Source of the DNA: Sphagnum magellanicum
Lineage: Eukaryota; Streptophyta; Sphagnopsida; Sphagnales; Sphagnaceae
DNA: 64,000 nucleotides
Assembly (NCBI GenBank): GCA_021904315.1
Contig: CM038919.1
Location: forward strand, 4,774,001-4,838,000
Reading direction: 5' to 3'
Below the pieces are notes generated by a model. The model had not been told where the DNA came from and ran no database searches. It saw only the letters and a program-made list of their open reading frames with translations. The position numbers were made by a program, and so were the translations under genes. Each line of letters opens with the position of its first letter. The stretch's first letter is position 1. Below are positions 38,250 to 49,587 of the stretch, one piece after another.

Positions 38250-38860
38250 ATTTATTATTAAAATATGAAAATATATATTTCAATTCTGAAAATTATACTT
38301 TGAATTTAAGAATTGTTATTTGAATTCCAAAAATTGTTATTTGACTTTGAAGTTTTAAATATGAATTCTTAAAAATGTTAGTTGTATTCAAAAATATATT
38401 TTTGAGTCTAAAATTATAATTCCAATTATGAAAATTATATTTAAAAATTCAAATTGATGTTTCAATTCTGAAAATTACTATTGGAATTCATTTAAAAATT
38501 ATTAAATTAAAAAAATTGAATCTAAATTTGTTATTTTATTCTAAAAATTGTTATTGGAATTCTTTTTTTAATTATTGGAATTTGAAACTTGGTATTTCAA
38601 TTTGAAAATTGTTATTTCAATTCCTTAAAACATTATTTGAATTTGAATTTTTTTAATTTAGATTCAAAAAGCTTGTTTGATCTAGAATTTGATATTTGAA
38701 TTCTAAATTATTATTTTCAATTCTATAAATTAATATTTCAATTCAGAAAATTATTAATTGAATCCAAAAATGGACATTTCAATTTTGAATATCTTTATTT
38801 GAGTCTGAAATATTGATATTTCAATTCTAAATTTTTTTATTTAAAGACCAAAGAATGATT
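38250..38860. repeat. Degenerate AATT-type minisatellite
   Basis: Units of about 22-28 bp such as TTGTTATTTGAATTCCAAAA and TTATTTCAATTCTGAAAATT recur imperfectly over about 600 bp. Many units contain the palindromes GAATTC or CAATTG-like cores. Confidence 0.75.
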
Positions 38861-39209
38861 TGATATCTTTGATTGTAACTTTTTTTTTTGAAACTGTTAT
38901 CACATCCCACCTTGTATTTTGCAGTTTTTGATTTGTAGCAAACCATTTTTCATCGTAGAAGGCCATGGAATTCTAATCCTGGCCATGGTTGCAACCCACT
39001 AGTATGTGCATTAATCACAAGCATTGATTGTGGTTAATAATCCTTGTAATGAGAAAACAAAAAAACCAAATCATAATTTGGTCTTATAAAAACCCCAACT
39101 CAATATGATTAAAAAAACCTTCAAACATAATATTTACAAAATTTACCATTGTACTATTCAAAGTTTATAACTTTGATGCATACACTTGTAAGACAATTCA
39201 GATGTACGT

Positions 39210-39998
39210 TGTCGCAACCCCACTTTGGGGCTAAGTGTGAGAATGCAACTCACACTCCCGAAAGTGGAAGACTTGGAGTCCTCCGGGACTCCTGAAAACT
39301 TAGAAGACGATTTGAGGGGTCAAATCTCTTTGCATTGATGCGTTCTTTATATCAATGAAAAGGTCTTCAAGAGTAGATGCCCAAAATGGCCTCGCATGGG
39401 CCATTTGGACATATGCAGCCCAAGTTATGGGCAAAAGAAGGGCCGGGAGTCAAAATACCAGTTTGACTCCCGACCACTAAAAGTTGGGAATCGACCTCTT
39501 TTCGACGTCGCCTGAAGAAGTGCGACATGGCCTTGGAAAGCTCTTGACGAGAGCTACAACTTTGGTTTAGACCTCGTCCCGATCCAAGTTCGGGGCGAGG
39601 AGCCATGAGCGTCCAAAGTCCCGGGACTCCAACCCGGGACAGTTTCGGGACTCCAACTTGGGAGTCCTAGGAAAAAGAGCCATTTGGATGTAGCCTCCGC
39701 AGTGAGACGCAGAAAATACTATATGGGGGAAGGTGGTGGCTTCCCCCGAGTCCGGGCCGTGGTGAGTCTTGTGTGTTAAAGTGCCCATGGCTTGTCCCAA
39801 CACCCAAGGGTCTTCCCGAATGCTAACTAACCCTCTTATGGTTGGTTTTGGATGCAAATTCGAGCTTGATAATCTAGTCCTTCTTCCTAGTCTAATCCCG
39901 GGACTTCTAACACACCCTTCTACCCCCCTTTTAGTGCTGGAAGTCGGGAGCGACCCTGAAGTCGGGAGCGACCTTCAAGTCCCAACTTTCCGCAACTC
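39210..39998. mobile_element. GC-rich island, possible fossil solo LTR
   Basis: About 0.8 kb is clearly richer in GC than its AT-rich surroundings, with sharp borders. It begins TGTCGCAACC and is bracketed by TACGT on both sides (39,205-39,209 and 39,999-40,003), compatible with a 5-bp target duplication. Inside are repeated GGGACTCC/GGAGTCC and GTCGGGAGCGACC words and a TATATCAATGAAAAGG segment like an LTR polyadenylation region. It does not end in the usual CA, and no internal retroelement part is present. It is a fossil if it is an LTR at all. Confidence 0.4.
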
Positions 39999-40489
39999 TA
40001 CGTAGTTGGACTCTCAAGTGGGTTCAACAAGGGGCTTGGGAGTGCGTCATAGGTGATGATAGTGTAAGTTTAGATTGAATTTTAACAACACACACATACT
40101 CAAGCATGTGCATTGACATAGATCTTGACAAAAGTAGAAGAAAAATTACTATATAGCAAAGATGTTTATTTTTGAATCTACATGCGATGTGTATTTTGAC
40201 AGTCAAACAAGTGAAAGAAACACACGAAAATTTGGCCAATTAGATGCTTTCATTTTTAAATGTAACTTTTGGCACCTTATGGTTTTAGGACAATATGAAA
40301 TTCAAACACCCATAAAGATTTCACCCCTCCCTCCCAAAGTATATGGCAATGGTTGTTGTTAAACAACATATGACCCACACACCTCAAAGGAGAAAATGAG
40401 TTTATATTGCAAAAGGTTTGTTTTTTATTACCAAGTAGCACCAAATTTCATTGCCAAATCAATGGTGGAGATCAATCCACCATCATTCG

Positions 40490-40885
40490 AATGACCGAGA
40501 TCCAAAATGAAAGTTTTCAATTACCATACATATGGTGACCAAAAACATTTGGTTGCCACATGATTGGCAAAAAAATGTTTTCGATTGTCATTCATGTGGT
40601 GATGAAGAACTTTCAGCCATTGCAGGATTGTCAACCAAAAGTTTTCTATTGCCACATGAATGGCAATTGAAAACATTTTGTTGCCACAAGATAAAGATCA
40701 AATTCTAATCATCGCATAATTGGCAACCGAATTTCGGTCATCACACAATTGGTGATTGAAAAAAATTGATTGCCATAAGGTTAATGACCAAATTCTTTTG
40801 GTTGTTGTAGGATTGGTGACCAAATTTTTTCAATTGCCAATCTTGTAGCAATTGAAAGTTGTTTTCGGTTGCCAATTGTAATGGG
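40490..40885. repeat. Array of alternating GGTTGCCA / TGGCAACC motifs
   Basis: Over about 400 bp the words GGTTGCCA, TTGCCACA, ATTGGCAA and TGGCAATTGAAAA recur in both orientations at roughly 40-50 bp spacing, with TTTTCGGTTGCCAATTG at the right end. Such alternating short motifs are typical of CACTA subterminal regions. No terminus could be fixed here, so the assignment is tentative. Confidence 0.6.
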
Positions 40886-41249
40886 GGCAGTTTAGGGGTA
40901 ATTTCTTTTTTTCTATGTTAGTTTTGATCAATGTGATTGACATGTCAAGATGGATGCTGATATGATGCAGAATGGTTGCATCATGTTTATTTTGACAACC
41001 TTGGTTTTGTTCTTGTTAAAATCTAAAGTGAAAAATAGATTTGAATTTTTCTTAGGTTGTACATTATTTGTAGTTGAATGTTGAACCTTACAATGGTATC
41101 TACTAATAGGTCTCCTTGTTCAAGTCATTAAGCATTGTGTTGTGTCATCTTTACTTGTTAAATCCCTAAAACCAAAAAACCATGTTCATGTTCTTACATT
41201 ATACAGTTGCCATAAATCAATGGACATAAGGCATTAATTCATTGGCCCC

Positions 41250-42115
41250 CATTTCATGTGTATGTTCTTATGGTTGTTGTAAGAAATACAAGGACAAGAA
41301 GGTACACATGGATGATGGGAGAGCCAAATTTGAATATGCATGGCTATTGGACCTTATTACATGCCACCAACCTATCATATTTTCACCACACCTTACAAAG
41401 ATTGATGATATGACCAAGTGGGTTAAGGAGTTATTCGAACTCAATAAGGTGCAAGTGTTTCACCTAGTGATGAAGATCTTGTTTTACTTTCAATTTCCCC
41501 AAGTTTCACAACATTGAAGTATGTACAAGAAAATGAAAGCACATGGAAACCAATTCTATGTTTATAATGAATAAACTAGTTTGTTATCTACATATGATTG
41601 TGGGGTTGCATCTATCTTTCAATAGACCCAAGGGAATGTAGATGATGTGCTCAACATGATTTAGTATGTTGGGACCTTGAAGTAGATTTTGGTACCAAGT
41701 TACATGGTCCCGTGTCTTCACCTATAATGATCGATATTTTGTTGCCATCGGGTGAAAAATGGGACTGATAATAAAAGAAACCCCATTTATAAACAAAATA
41801 GATGATGCCAATTTTTTATTTGTAGATTTTCAACACATGTTGTATGAATTTGATGAATAGTTTGTTTTCCCTTCACAACTTCAACATGATTTTTTTGGAA
41901 TGAGCTTGAAACACCATGTGGAAGGTTGTTCTTCATATAAAGCCTATAAGTTGACAACATATGATAATTGCATTGACATGTGGAGTTGTGTCTAGGTTTG
42001 AAGCTCCATTGGAGTTTCTAGGTTTTAATGGCAATAGAACATTGGTAGGTGCAATTGAATTGAATTTGGAAAAGAAACATTTTAAACTACTTAGGCCCTA
42101 TGTGGTAGCTTAATG
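41250..42115 (+). pseudogene. Decayed CACTA-type transposon gene with DUF4216-like domain
   Basis: The plus strand gives, in order and through many stops, phrases typical of the second part of plant CACTA transposon proteins. These are WVKELFELNKVQVFHLV, MYKKMKAHGNQFYVYNE, TYDCGVASIF, a VGTLKxIL segment, CHRVKNGTDNK, a GFLFVDFQH-like segment, FWNELETP (the DUF4216 QVFF..DEPGWKVV region) and GAIELNLEKKHFKLL. The initial frame (41,242-41,517) is open and then breaks. There is no intact protein. Recognition is from memory of the family; a profile search against DUF4216 would be decisive. Confidence 0.68.
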
Positions 42116-42189
42116 GATGGTGGACATAATGATGTAGTTTATGCTTGTAATTTAGTAAGCAATGCAATTTTTGAACTTCCTTTCTAATT

Positions 42190-42540
42190 CAATGACATTG
42201 ATCATGTAGTCATTTTCTCACTAGTATGTGTTAACCTTTCTAGTTTGTTTTGGGATGAGTTGTGGATATGTCTTTCTCCATAGGTTCATTCAATTTGAAT
42301 GACCTTTTGGTTTGGTATGCAGGAGGCTTTCTAATCTATTTTGGGAATGAATTATGGATATGTTTAAATTATAAAATTCTTACATTCTCATTGACTTTGA
42401 ATGAACCTTTGGTTTGGTATGTGCTAGGATTTTTGATTTTTAGTCTATTTTGTGAGTGGGTTGTGGATATGCCTTTTATGGCTTTCTTACATTTTCATTG
42501 ACTTTGAATAACCTTTTCGTTTGGTAGAGGCTTTTGGCTC
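42190..42540 (+). repeat. Tandem repeat, about 105-bp period, roughly three units
   Basis: TTCAATTTGAATGACCTTTT (42,289), TTGACTTTGAATGAACCTTT (42,391) and TTGACTTTGAATAACCTTTT (42,498) start successive units. Each unit continues with GGTTTGGTATG, a GGATTTT/GGCTTTC piece and GAGTTGTGGATATG. It lies just downstream of the CACTA gene relic. Confidence 0.75.
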
Positions 42541-42899
42541 AAATATTACATGTCATTTATCAAAATTTATACTTGTCCAAACATTAGGATCAACATGAAT
42601 TTAACCTTGGATAATAATATATAAATTGAATGTACTACTAATTATGTCAATAAAGTGCTTACACACAAGTTTACAATATTAGAAAACATGGTATTTTTTT
42701 ATTGCCAAATTTAGTTTAAAATTACCCAATTTGAATAGGCATAAAAAAAACTACTCTATCATTTTGGACAAGTCAATTTTGACATGTCCATTGTGACTGG
42801 ACCATTTGATTGGTAATTTTGATTGGTCAAATTTTTGCCCAAATAAAAAAATTTGTGGTAGGCAAGTAGGTTGTCAAAAGGCAAGTAGGTAGGTGGTAC

Positions 42900-42985
42900 C
42901 CTACCTTACCTTATCTTACTTGGCCTACTTTAACCTAACCTAATATATCCTACTTAACCTACCTTACCTATCTTAGCCCTTTAAA
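42900..42985. repeat. CCTA/TTAC-rich array
   Basis: Repeated CCTACCTTACCTTATCTTAC-like words mark the pyrimidine-rich side of the TAGG element. They are the inverse of the motifs found at 43,140-43,570. Confidence 0.8.
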
Positions 42986-43139
42986 CATGTACATAGGTTA
43001 TAATGTCAGGAATTGAACCTTTTGACCTCCCCAATGATAAATCAAGTCCTTAACCAATGAAGCACACCATTAAAAGGTGTCCAACTTTTGTCAATTTTTT
43101 ATTTCACATGTTTATTTTGACACTTCATTACAAGATTAT

Positions 43140-43570
43140 GAGGTATGAAGGTAGGTAGGTTGTAGGAAATAGGTGGGTGGGTGGGTAGTATGTAGGTAGG
43201 TAGGTGGGTGGGTATGTAGGTATGTAGTACATGTATGCAAGTAGTTGTGTGGGAAGGTAGGTAGGTAGTACATCCAAGTAAGTGGGTGGGTGGATAAGTA
43301 GGTAGGTAATACATCTAGGTGGGTAAGTAGATAATACATTTACGTAGGTTATAGGTGGGTGGATAAATAGGTAGGTAATACATCTAGGTGGGTAGGTAGG
43401 TAATACATCTAGGTAGGTTATAGGTGGGTGGATAAGTAGGTAAGTAGGTAGGTAAGTAGGTAGTATATACGTAGGTGGGTGGGTAGTAGGTAGGTATTAT
43501 ATCTAGGTAGGTGGGTGGGTGGATGGGTAGGTAGGTTGTAAAACTGTAAGTGGGAAGTAGAAAGTAGGTA
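43140..43570. repeat. GTAG/GGTA tetranucleotide array with higher-order units
   Basis: About 430 bp are built from TAGG, GTGG and GTAA tetramers. Larger units recur: TAATACATCTAGGTGGGTAG, GTAATACATCTAGGTAGG and GTTATAGGTGGGTGGATAAG. Frames across it yield only Thr/Tyr/Pro repeats on the minus strand and are not genes. Confidence 0.9.
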
Positions 43571-43860
43571 TGTAATAGGCATAAGATGTCCCATTTGATA
43601 GAGAACATTGTTCATTTTGATTAATGATGTCAATTTCTTATGTTCAATTTGACTTGATGCCCCATTTGATTAAAACCCATTGGCCATTTTGACTAGGGTT
43701 GTCTAATTTGATTAGATGTATTGGTCAAATAAGTCACCTTAATCAAGTTGATTAGTCAAAAAATACATGCTTCAAGCCTTTAATCAAAATGGACATGTCC
43801 ATTAGTAAAAAAAGACCAATTAGTTAACTTGAATGGTTTAAAAAACCATGTTTTCTAGAG

Positions 43861-44408
43861 GTTATCATAAATTAATTGTAATAGTATATTAAGATTGACA
43901 TATGCATACAAACTAATCATCAATGTACAAGTGGCAAAATTATTATAATAGTTGCAAAAACAGCTATAATTAATTGCAAAATCAATTTGGTTTTCATCCA
44001 TCAATTGGTGCATTAAAAAATGGATGATAACTATAGATTTCTCTTTTATTTTTCCATCCGAACATAGTGTAGTTATAAAAAAATTGCATTTTTGACTCAA
44101 TTATGGTTATTTCTTAATTGTGATTGTATGTCTAATTAACATAATTGCATATCCAACTATTATAATCACATATCCAATTGCATATATTTAAGACTAAAAT
44201 GACATATAGGACAAATCTACTTGTAGTCACAAAAGTAGAATTGGACATTACTTGCATTAATAATTATAGCCATAAGGTTGGAATGGACAAGATGTTTTTT
44301 AGTGAAAGTTGTTTTGTTATCTTTTCAATCTAAATTTATACATTGTGTTTAGTTTAAACATCCATGGATAAGAAATAATGAAGTTCTCAAGTAAGTGTTT
44401 TTCTAGTG
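43861..44408 (+). mobile_element. CACTA 3' terminal region
   Basis: The segment ends GTTTTTCTAGTG; its inverse CACTAGAAAAACACTTACTT is a classic CACTA start. The preceding 500 bp carry AATTGCATAT, TAGTTGCAAAA and TAATTGCAAAA motifs like those in the 1.4 kb CACTA element. It may be the right end of the element that contained the DUF4216-like gene at 41.25-42.1 kb, with the TAGG element nested inside. The matching left end was not found. Confidence 0.55.
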
Positions 44409-44572
44409 GTGTATATTTTGTCTATCAATAAAAATAATTATATCTTTACAAATGTACACCATTGCAACATACATGGAAGATGTATGAACATCTAAACTAA
44501 ATTAAACAATTACATATACACTAAACATGTTCATAAGTACAAATAAGTTGTATTTGTACATACAATTAATAC

Positions 44573-44850
44573 CATGTCACTAGTGCAATTGTATGAATGA
44601 TTAAAATTATTGTGAATGACTATAAGAACAATTACAAAAATATCAATGTGAATATGTTTATGACAAGGTCACCAAGTCATTACTTCAATTGTATACATGA
44701 TTAGATTATTTTAAATGACCACAATAACAACTACAAAATGTTAAGATGGATATGTTGACATGGACATCATATCATTAATCCAATCACATGAATGATTAAA
44801 ATTATTGTGAATGACAACAATAGTGGTTACATAATTGTTGATGTGAAAAT
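44573..44850 (+). repeat. Three diverged tandem units of about 97 bp
   Basis: Units start near 44,573, 44,671 and 44,767 with (C/T)CA(T/A)(G/A)TCA(C/T). They continue with CAATTGTATGAATGATTAAA, ATTATTGTGAATGAC and AACAATTACA-type words. The array lies just right of the CACTA terminus. Confidence 0.72.
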
Positions 44851-47649
44851 GTCCACAGTTGTATATGCAACTCCAAAAATTGTTTCATGTCATGCTACAT
44901 GAATAAATTCAACCACTTCAAATGCCAATAATCTTGTTTTAAATGCCTTGCATCATCAAAATACCCTTGCCGCTAGTTAGTTAGTCACCTCCCTCATGCC
45001 ATGTGGATTCTAATTGGATAGTTATTGTTCGAAACAATTTAGATCCAATTACTTTCCATGTCATGTCCACAACAACTAGACATCCATTGCAACTCACTTG
45101 ACACAACTATAGCCACCATAGTCATTTTAATCTTAAGGAATTAACTATTTTTTCCCAAAACTTTACTAGCGCTTCTCTCCTTCATTGAAATTTCATTTTC
45201 ATCCATAAAATTATCACATCCTTCATCTACGGGTCTTGGTTCTAGTAATTTAGGGTGTGTTAATGGATTAGGGTTCAAAAAACCAAATAATTACATGCTT
45301 TCTAGTTTTGTAGTTTATGTTTATATTTTTAATTTCTTATAATTTATGAAATATAAATAAAGCCCACTATCTAAGCATTACAAACATTTACAAGCTTGAT
45401 GCATGATTCACATTTCACTTGATGCATAATGAAAAATTCTAACTATGAAAATATGAAAGTGTAAAGTGCTTAAAATGTTTTTTAATAAAATTTTCTTAAA
45501 AGTCAAAAGTCAAAAAAACCATTCCATTTAAATTTTTTTCCAACCATAAATTGACAACTTACAATGTGGGCTTGGAAAAACAAACCACAACAAACAAACA
45601 AAACATCATTTACACACATAAACATGAAACATACAAAAAAAGCACAAAACAAAATAATGTAATAAAAGTTGCAAGTCATACCTTGTAAGTGCAAAGCTTG
45701 TTGATGCAAGCCAAACAACAACACGAAGTAGCACTAATGCCTTGAACAACACATGCAAAATCACAAAGAGCATGATGATAAATACAAGATCAATACTAGT
45801 CTATGTATCAGGGCTCAATTGATATACCTCCTCAACCTTAGAATGGACTTTGCGATAAAGACTAGTGTTGGAAGACTCAAATTTGATGGACAGTGCATCC
45901 CCATACATTGGTATATAGACCTTCACTTGGTATGACACTGGTATCAAGGACTGTACTGTGCTGGTATCACTTGAAGCAATATTAGCCTTGCACTAGTGTT
46001 GGTAGTTTGGTAGGTAGTCGGGACCTGAGGTAATACCAGCCTTGTATCAGACAAAAATCATACTTGGACCCAATACTAAGGACTAAGACCAGACTCATAT
46101 GTTCAAAAGTTGACACCAGTGCTGTCTGGTTCTTACTTTGAAGAGAACCTCTGATCTCAATTCTAATTTATTTAAAATTTTGAAAGAACCTCCAGTTCTG
46201 GTTCAAGGATTTAAATTTTTTTAATAGAACCTCTGGTGGAGTTTTGGACCTGATTCTTTACATTTCTTGGTTCTCAGTTCTAATAAAAAAGAAAGATTAA
46301 GTGGGTCTAGTTTCCAACTGGATCTGGTTCGATCTACTGATGCATAACTCAAAATTGAAAATTTTCAATTATTAATATTATGAAACCAATAAAAATGACC
46401 ACCTATACCAACTACATGCCTAAACCCTCCCCACCTTCAAATTTATGCACTTGAGACAAGTTCCCAAAATACAACTACATGCCTAATGCAATGCCCACTC
46501 CTGCCAGCCGACCTCCCAAATTTATTATTCAAAAAACTGGATACCTGAAACTTTTTCTCAAGCTAACAAACATGTCTACCCCCAGTCCCAAAAAAAAATC
46601 TGCAAAAACTGAAGAATCGTAAATTGGGTTTCAAGGCTAATTTCCATTTAGCGAAATTTCGATTGTAGTTTAAGTTCTGAGGCAAGCTGCAGTTCTGGAA
46701 TTATTTTTCCAGAATTTAAAACCAACGGTCCAGATAATTAGTAGTTGGCCTGTGAATCCAAATCAGAACTGGCTGAAAACCAAAACCAAACAACATTGGC
46801 ATACCATTGACAGGCATAGACTTGTGTCTACAAATTATCAATTTGAAAGTAAGGATTTTTGGCATCACAAAAAGAGTCTACTTTCTGAGTAATAATAAAT
46901 TAGTAATGCCTTTGAAGAGCCATAAACGAATGCCAATTCTAAACATAATACTTTGCATTCTAAGGTGCGGCCACATTTCTACAAGAAAAAAGCCTTGGTA
47001 CCCAAATTCCAATTACTAAGTGCAACTTTTTCATTAATTAAAAAATAAAAATGAAATGTAGTGTACTTGTTGATTTTCTCCCTTGATGAAAGTTCCAGGT
47101 TTTCCCCTCAACTTTGCTCCCTTCAATGAAGTTGCTTCTTTTTCTATTCTTTATGGGGTTTGGTTTCCTTGTTTCCTCCTTCCCTTGTTGCTTCACAAGG
47201 GTTTGGTCCGTTAGGCCCCAAAAAGAATGAAAATACTAAAATTAAAAACAAGTGCTTTTATTAATATTTTTTAAGAAATTTACCGGAAACATAACTTTAG
47301 CAGAAAAGCTTTGCTGTACGTGTGCTAGCTACCAATGCAATCATAACCTCACTAAATGCACTAAGGGCCCACACATTTTGAACAATATAATGGCAACCCA
47401 AGTTTGCCAAGTTGCCAGTGTATTTGAGCTTCAAAGAATTAAGAAGGAGGGGGTAGGGAGTGGGTTGTTGTAGAGAGAGTTAACAAGCCTACGTGGTACC
47501 TTAGCTAATGCTTAAGCCTTGAAGGATTTCAATGCTCATGGACCCCACCCACCCTTCAACTTGAGTACTCAGGTAATTTATTAATTGTCATGCGAGGTTG
47601 TTGAACAATTTTCAGATTCTACATTCTCTGTGACAAGTTGCCATGTGCT
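44851..47649. other. Non-genic interval
   Basis: I recognise no gene. At about 45,930-46,330 GGTATCA/TGATACC and GGTTCT words recur irregularly, suggesting an old repeat. The rest is AT-rich single-copy-looking sequence. Confidence 0.5.
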
Positions 47650-47990
47650 GCCCAGAGTGAACCAGCACCCCGCAGCACACCATGCCCAAATGGATGATGT
47701 GTAAACGGGAAACTCTTTTTTCATTGTATTCCTTGACCATAGCTAACCATCATGGTTAGCTGTGTACCAAGTACCAACTATCCACACGTATCTACCTCTA
47801 ACCGCCAAGTGCCTTTCCTAATTACCTCTACCTACACTAAGATAGTAACCCCCTTACATTCCCTTCCTATGTACCTATCTATGATGCTTACCCAATCATA
47901 TATATATTAATTCACTTAGTCCGTCCGTCCGTCCGTCTTTATCTTTATCTTACTTTAAGTTACCCTGGGGGGCAAGAGGAATAAAGATGT
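47650..47990 (+). mobile_element. TIR family M2, diverged partial copy
   Basis: The left end CCCAGAGTGAACCAGCACC matches the 12.2 kb element. It is followed by the same order of words: GGATGATG, GCTAACCATCATGGTTAGCTG and CTACCTA-rich pieces. I could not find a matching right terminus. A (CCGT)n run lies at about 47,921-47,937. Confidence 0.55.
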
Positions 47991-48860
47991 GATAAAGTGA
48001 GTTAGGAGCGTTGGATCGGGAATTGGACGGGTGGAATGATGTTTTTCAGGGGTAAATATAGTGGTGAGCTGGGAAGTTACACAGGGGGTGGGATGGACCG
48101 TTGGGGGGGGGGGGAAACCGGTGGGTGAGGAGGCGAGAGATCAGTGGACAGAGAATAAACAATACTGCCGTGTGCCCGGTGCCGAGCCCGTTCGACTCTA
48201 AAGGACGTTGCTTTGGGGGGGGGGGCGGACGGGGAGGGGTCCGTTGGTGGAGACATATTTTTTCACACTGAGAAATGGGGCCCTCCGGCTGCTCTGAGCG
48301 CCCTTCTTTTTCTTTTGGGGGTTTTCTTTCTCCGGCAAATGTCTGTTTCAAGGAGTGATGAAAAAATTGGAGATAAGGCACACTAGCAAGGGAGGGTTTG
48401 GGTTTGTAAGGTCTCTTATAAGGTTTATAAGGTTCCTCAACCTTGGGATGAATGGATGGATGGATGCCTCCTTCCTCCATATTTTAGCCAGGCTTTTATT
48501 TTAGCTCCGACTTAGTGGGTGTTCCAAGTTTGAAGTAACCTTACGACCACTTGAAATGTGCCACAATGAAATGAAGTTATTAATTTAGGGTATTCTTTGA
48601 CCCCTTAAGAATTAGGACTTTAATTTGCATTTTTTTCCCCTCTTCGAAGTGGAGACTTTGCTAACAGCTCTCTCATGGGATGTTGTTACTCTGTTGAACC
48701 CGGTTCTGGTTTTCAAAGCTTTCACAACCAGAGAACTATGGGTTGGGGGATTTCTTTTAAAAAAAATCAGAATCCAAAAAATTGAAATAATAAGACTGGA
48801 TTATTTTTTACTATTAGAAGAAAGGATATTTTAAACCATTAATTTTTAGAAAATTTTAAA
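47991..48860. other. Non-genic interval with G-rich tracts
   Basis: G runs of 11-13 bases lie near 48,103 and 48,218 in a locally GC-rich stretch, which flips to AT-rich DNA after 48,760. A minus-strand frame here (48,480-48,046) is Pro-rich by composition and not recognisable. Confidence 0.5.
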
Positions 48861-48872
48861 ATCATCTAAAAC

Positions 48873-48905
48873 CGTCTGTGCCTTGCAGGCACGGGTTACC
48901 ACTAG
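48873..48905 (+). mobile_element. Helitron-type 3' terminus
   Basis: A 7-bp stem (CTGTGCC / GGCACGG, loop TTGCA) is followed by GTTACCA and then CTAG, with T as the next base. A hairpin about 10 bases before a terminal CTRR and insertion next to T are the Helitron 3' signature, and plant Helitron ends often read GGCACGGGTTACCACTAGT-like. The 5' TC terminus was not located, so only the end is called. Confidence 0.6.
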
Positions 48906-49587
48906 TTACATATAATTAGTGTAAGGGGAAGTAGGAGGGCACTGGGGTAAGCTACCAAGGTGGAAACTTTGTAAGTCAGTTGTTGTTCATACCAGTATTG
49001 GGTAGGTATTAACTTTTTTTTTATACTCATCTGTTCCATTTAAAAATAAATTTAAATTTAAAAATCGAGAAGGTTCTCATTAAAATTTTTTTCCCCCCCA
49101 TACCTTGTTTGGTTCCTTATTTTTATCTTGCTTCATGTCCAACCAATTCTTTCACAATTGATTCTTAATTTATTTAGATTAGTTGGTTGTATTAAGTAAA
49201 ATTTTAAATTTTTTTTTCAAATTTTCATAGACCAAAAGCAAATCAGGAAGGTTCATCAAAAAGCTCTAACATCTAAACAAAAATATGTGATCTTCTTAAA
49301 CATAAACCTAAACCCCACCTCCACCCTAAGACTTTAAACCCTAACTAACTCTGAACTCTCTACTCCTAGACTTGTAAGAACCAGACTTGAGGGTTATTCA
49401 TATAACCTACCAAGGTACAACCTAGTTCTTAATCAATCAGGGATGTCAAATTTGATATCCAAAAATATGGGTATCAACTCAGGTATTAGCAAAGGTGATA
49501 CCCAATCAATTTTTTTGGCTGATAACTGGCTGAAAACTGGGTCGGTTCTGAACCAAGGTTTGGTACCCGCCTGACATTGGATCATAC

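Larger units (their letters stand above)
42677..43860 (+). mobile_element. TIR element (CACTA-like) enclosing a TAGG array
   Basis: The left end TATTAGAAAACATGGTATTT and the inverse of the right end CTCTAGAAAACATGGTTTTT match over about 20 bp. Subterminal regions carry repeated ATTTTGATTGGTCAAATT-type motifs and ATGGACATGTCCA at both ends in inverse orientation. The first bases look like decayed CACTA. No 3-bp duplication was found (CAA against GTT). The element is non-autonomous. Confidence 0.62.

Noticed and set aside
43099-43633. Thr/Tyr/Pro-repeat frames on the minus strand
   Set aside because: They are translations of the TAGG tetranucleotide array.
45900-46330. Retrotransposon primer-binding-site-like TGGTATCA words
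   Set aside because: They lack the rest of the tRNA-complementary motif and are not next to any LTR.
48046-48480. Pro/Lys-rich minus-strand frame
   Set aside because: Its composition follows from the G-rich tracts of the region, and no family resemblance is seen.
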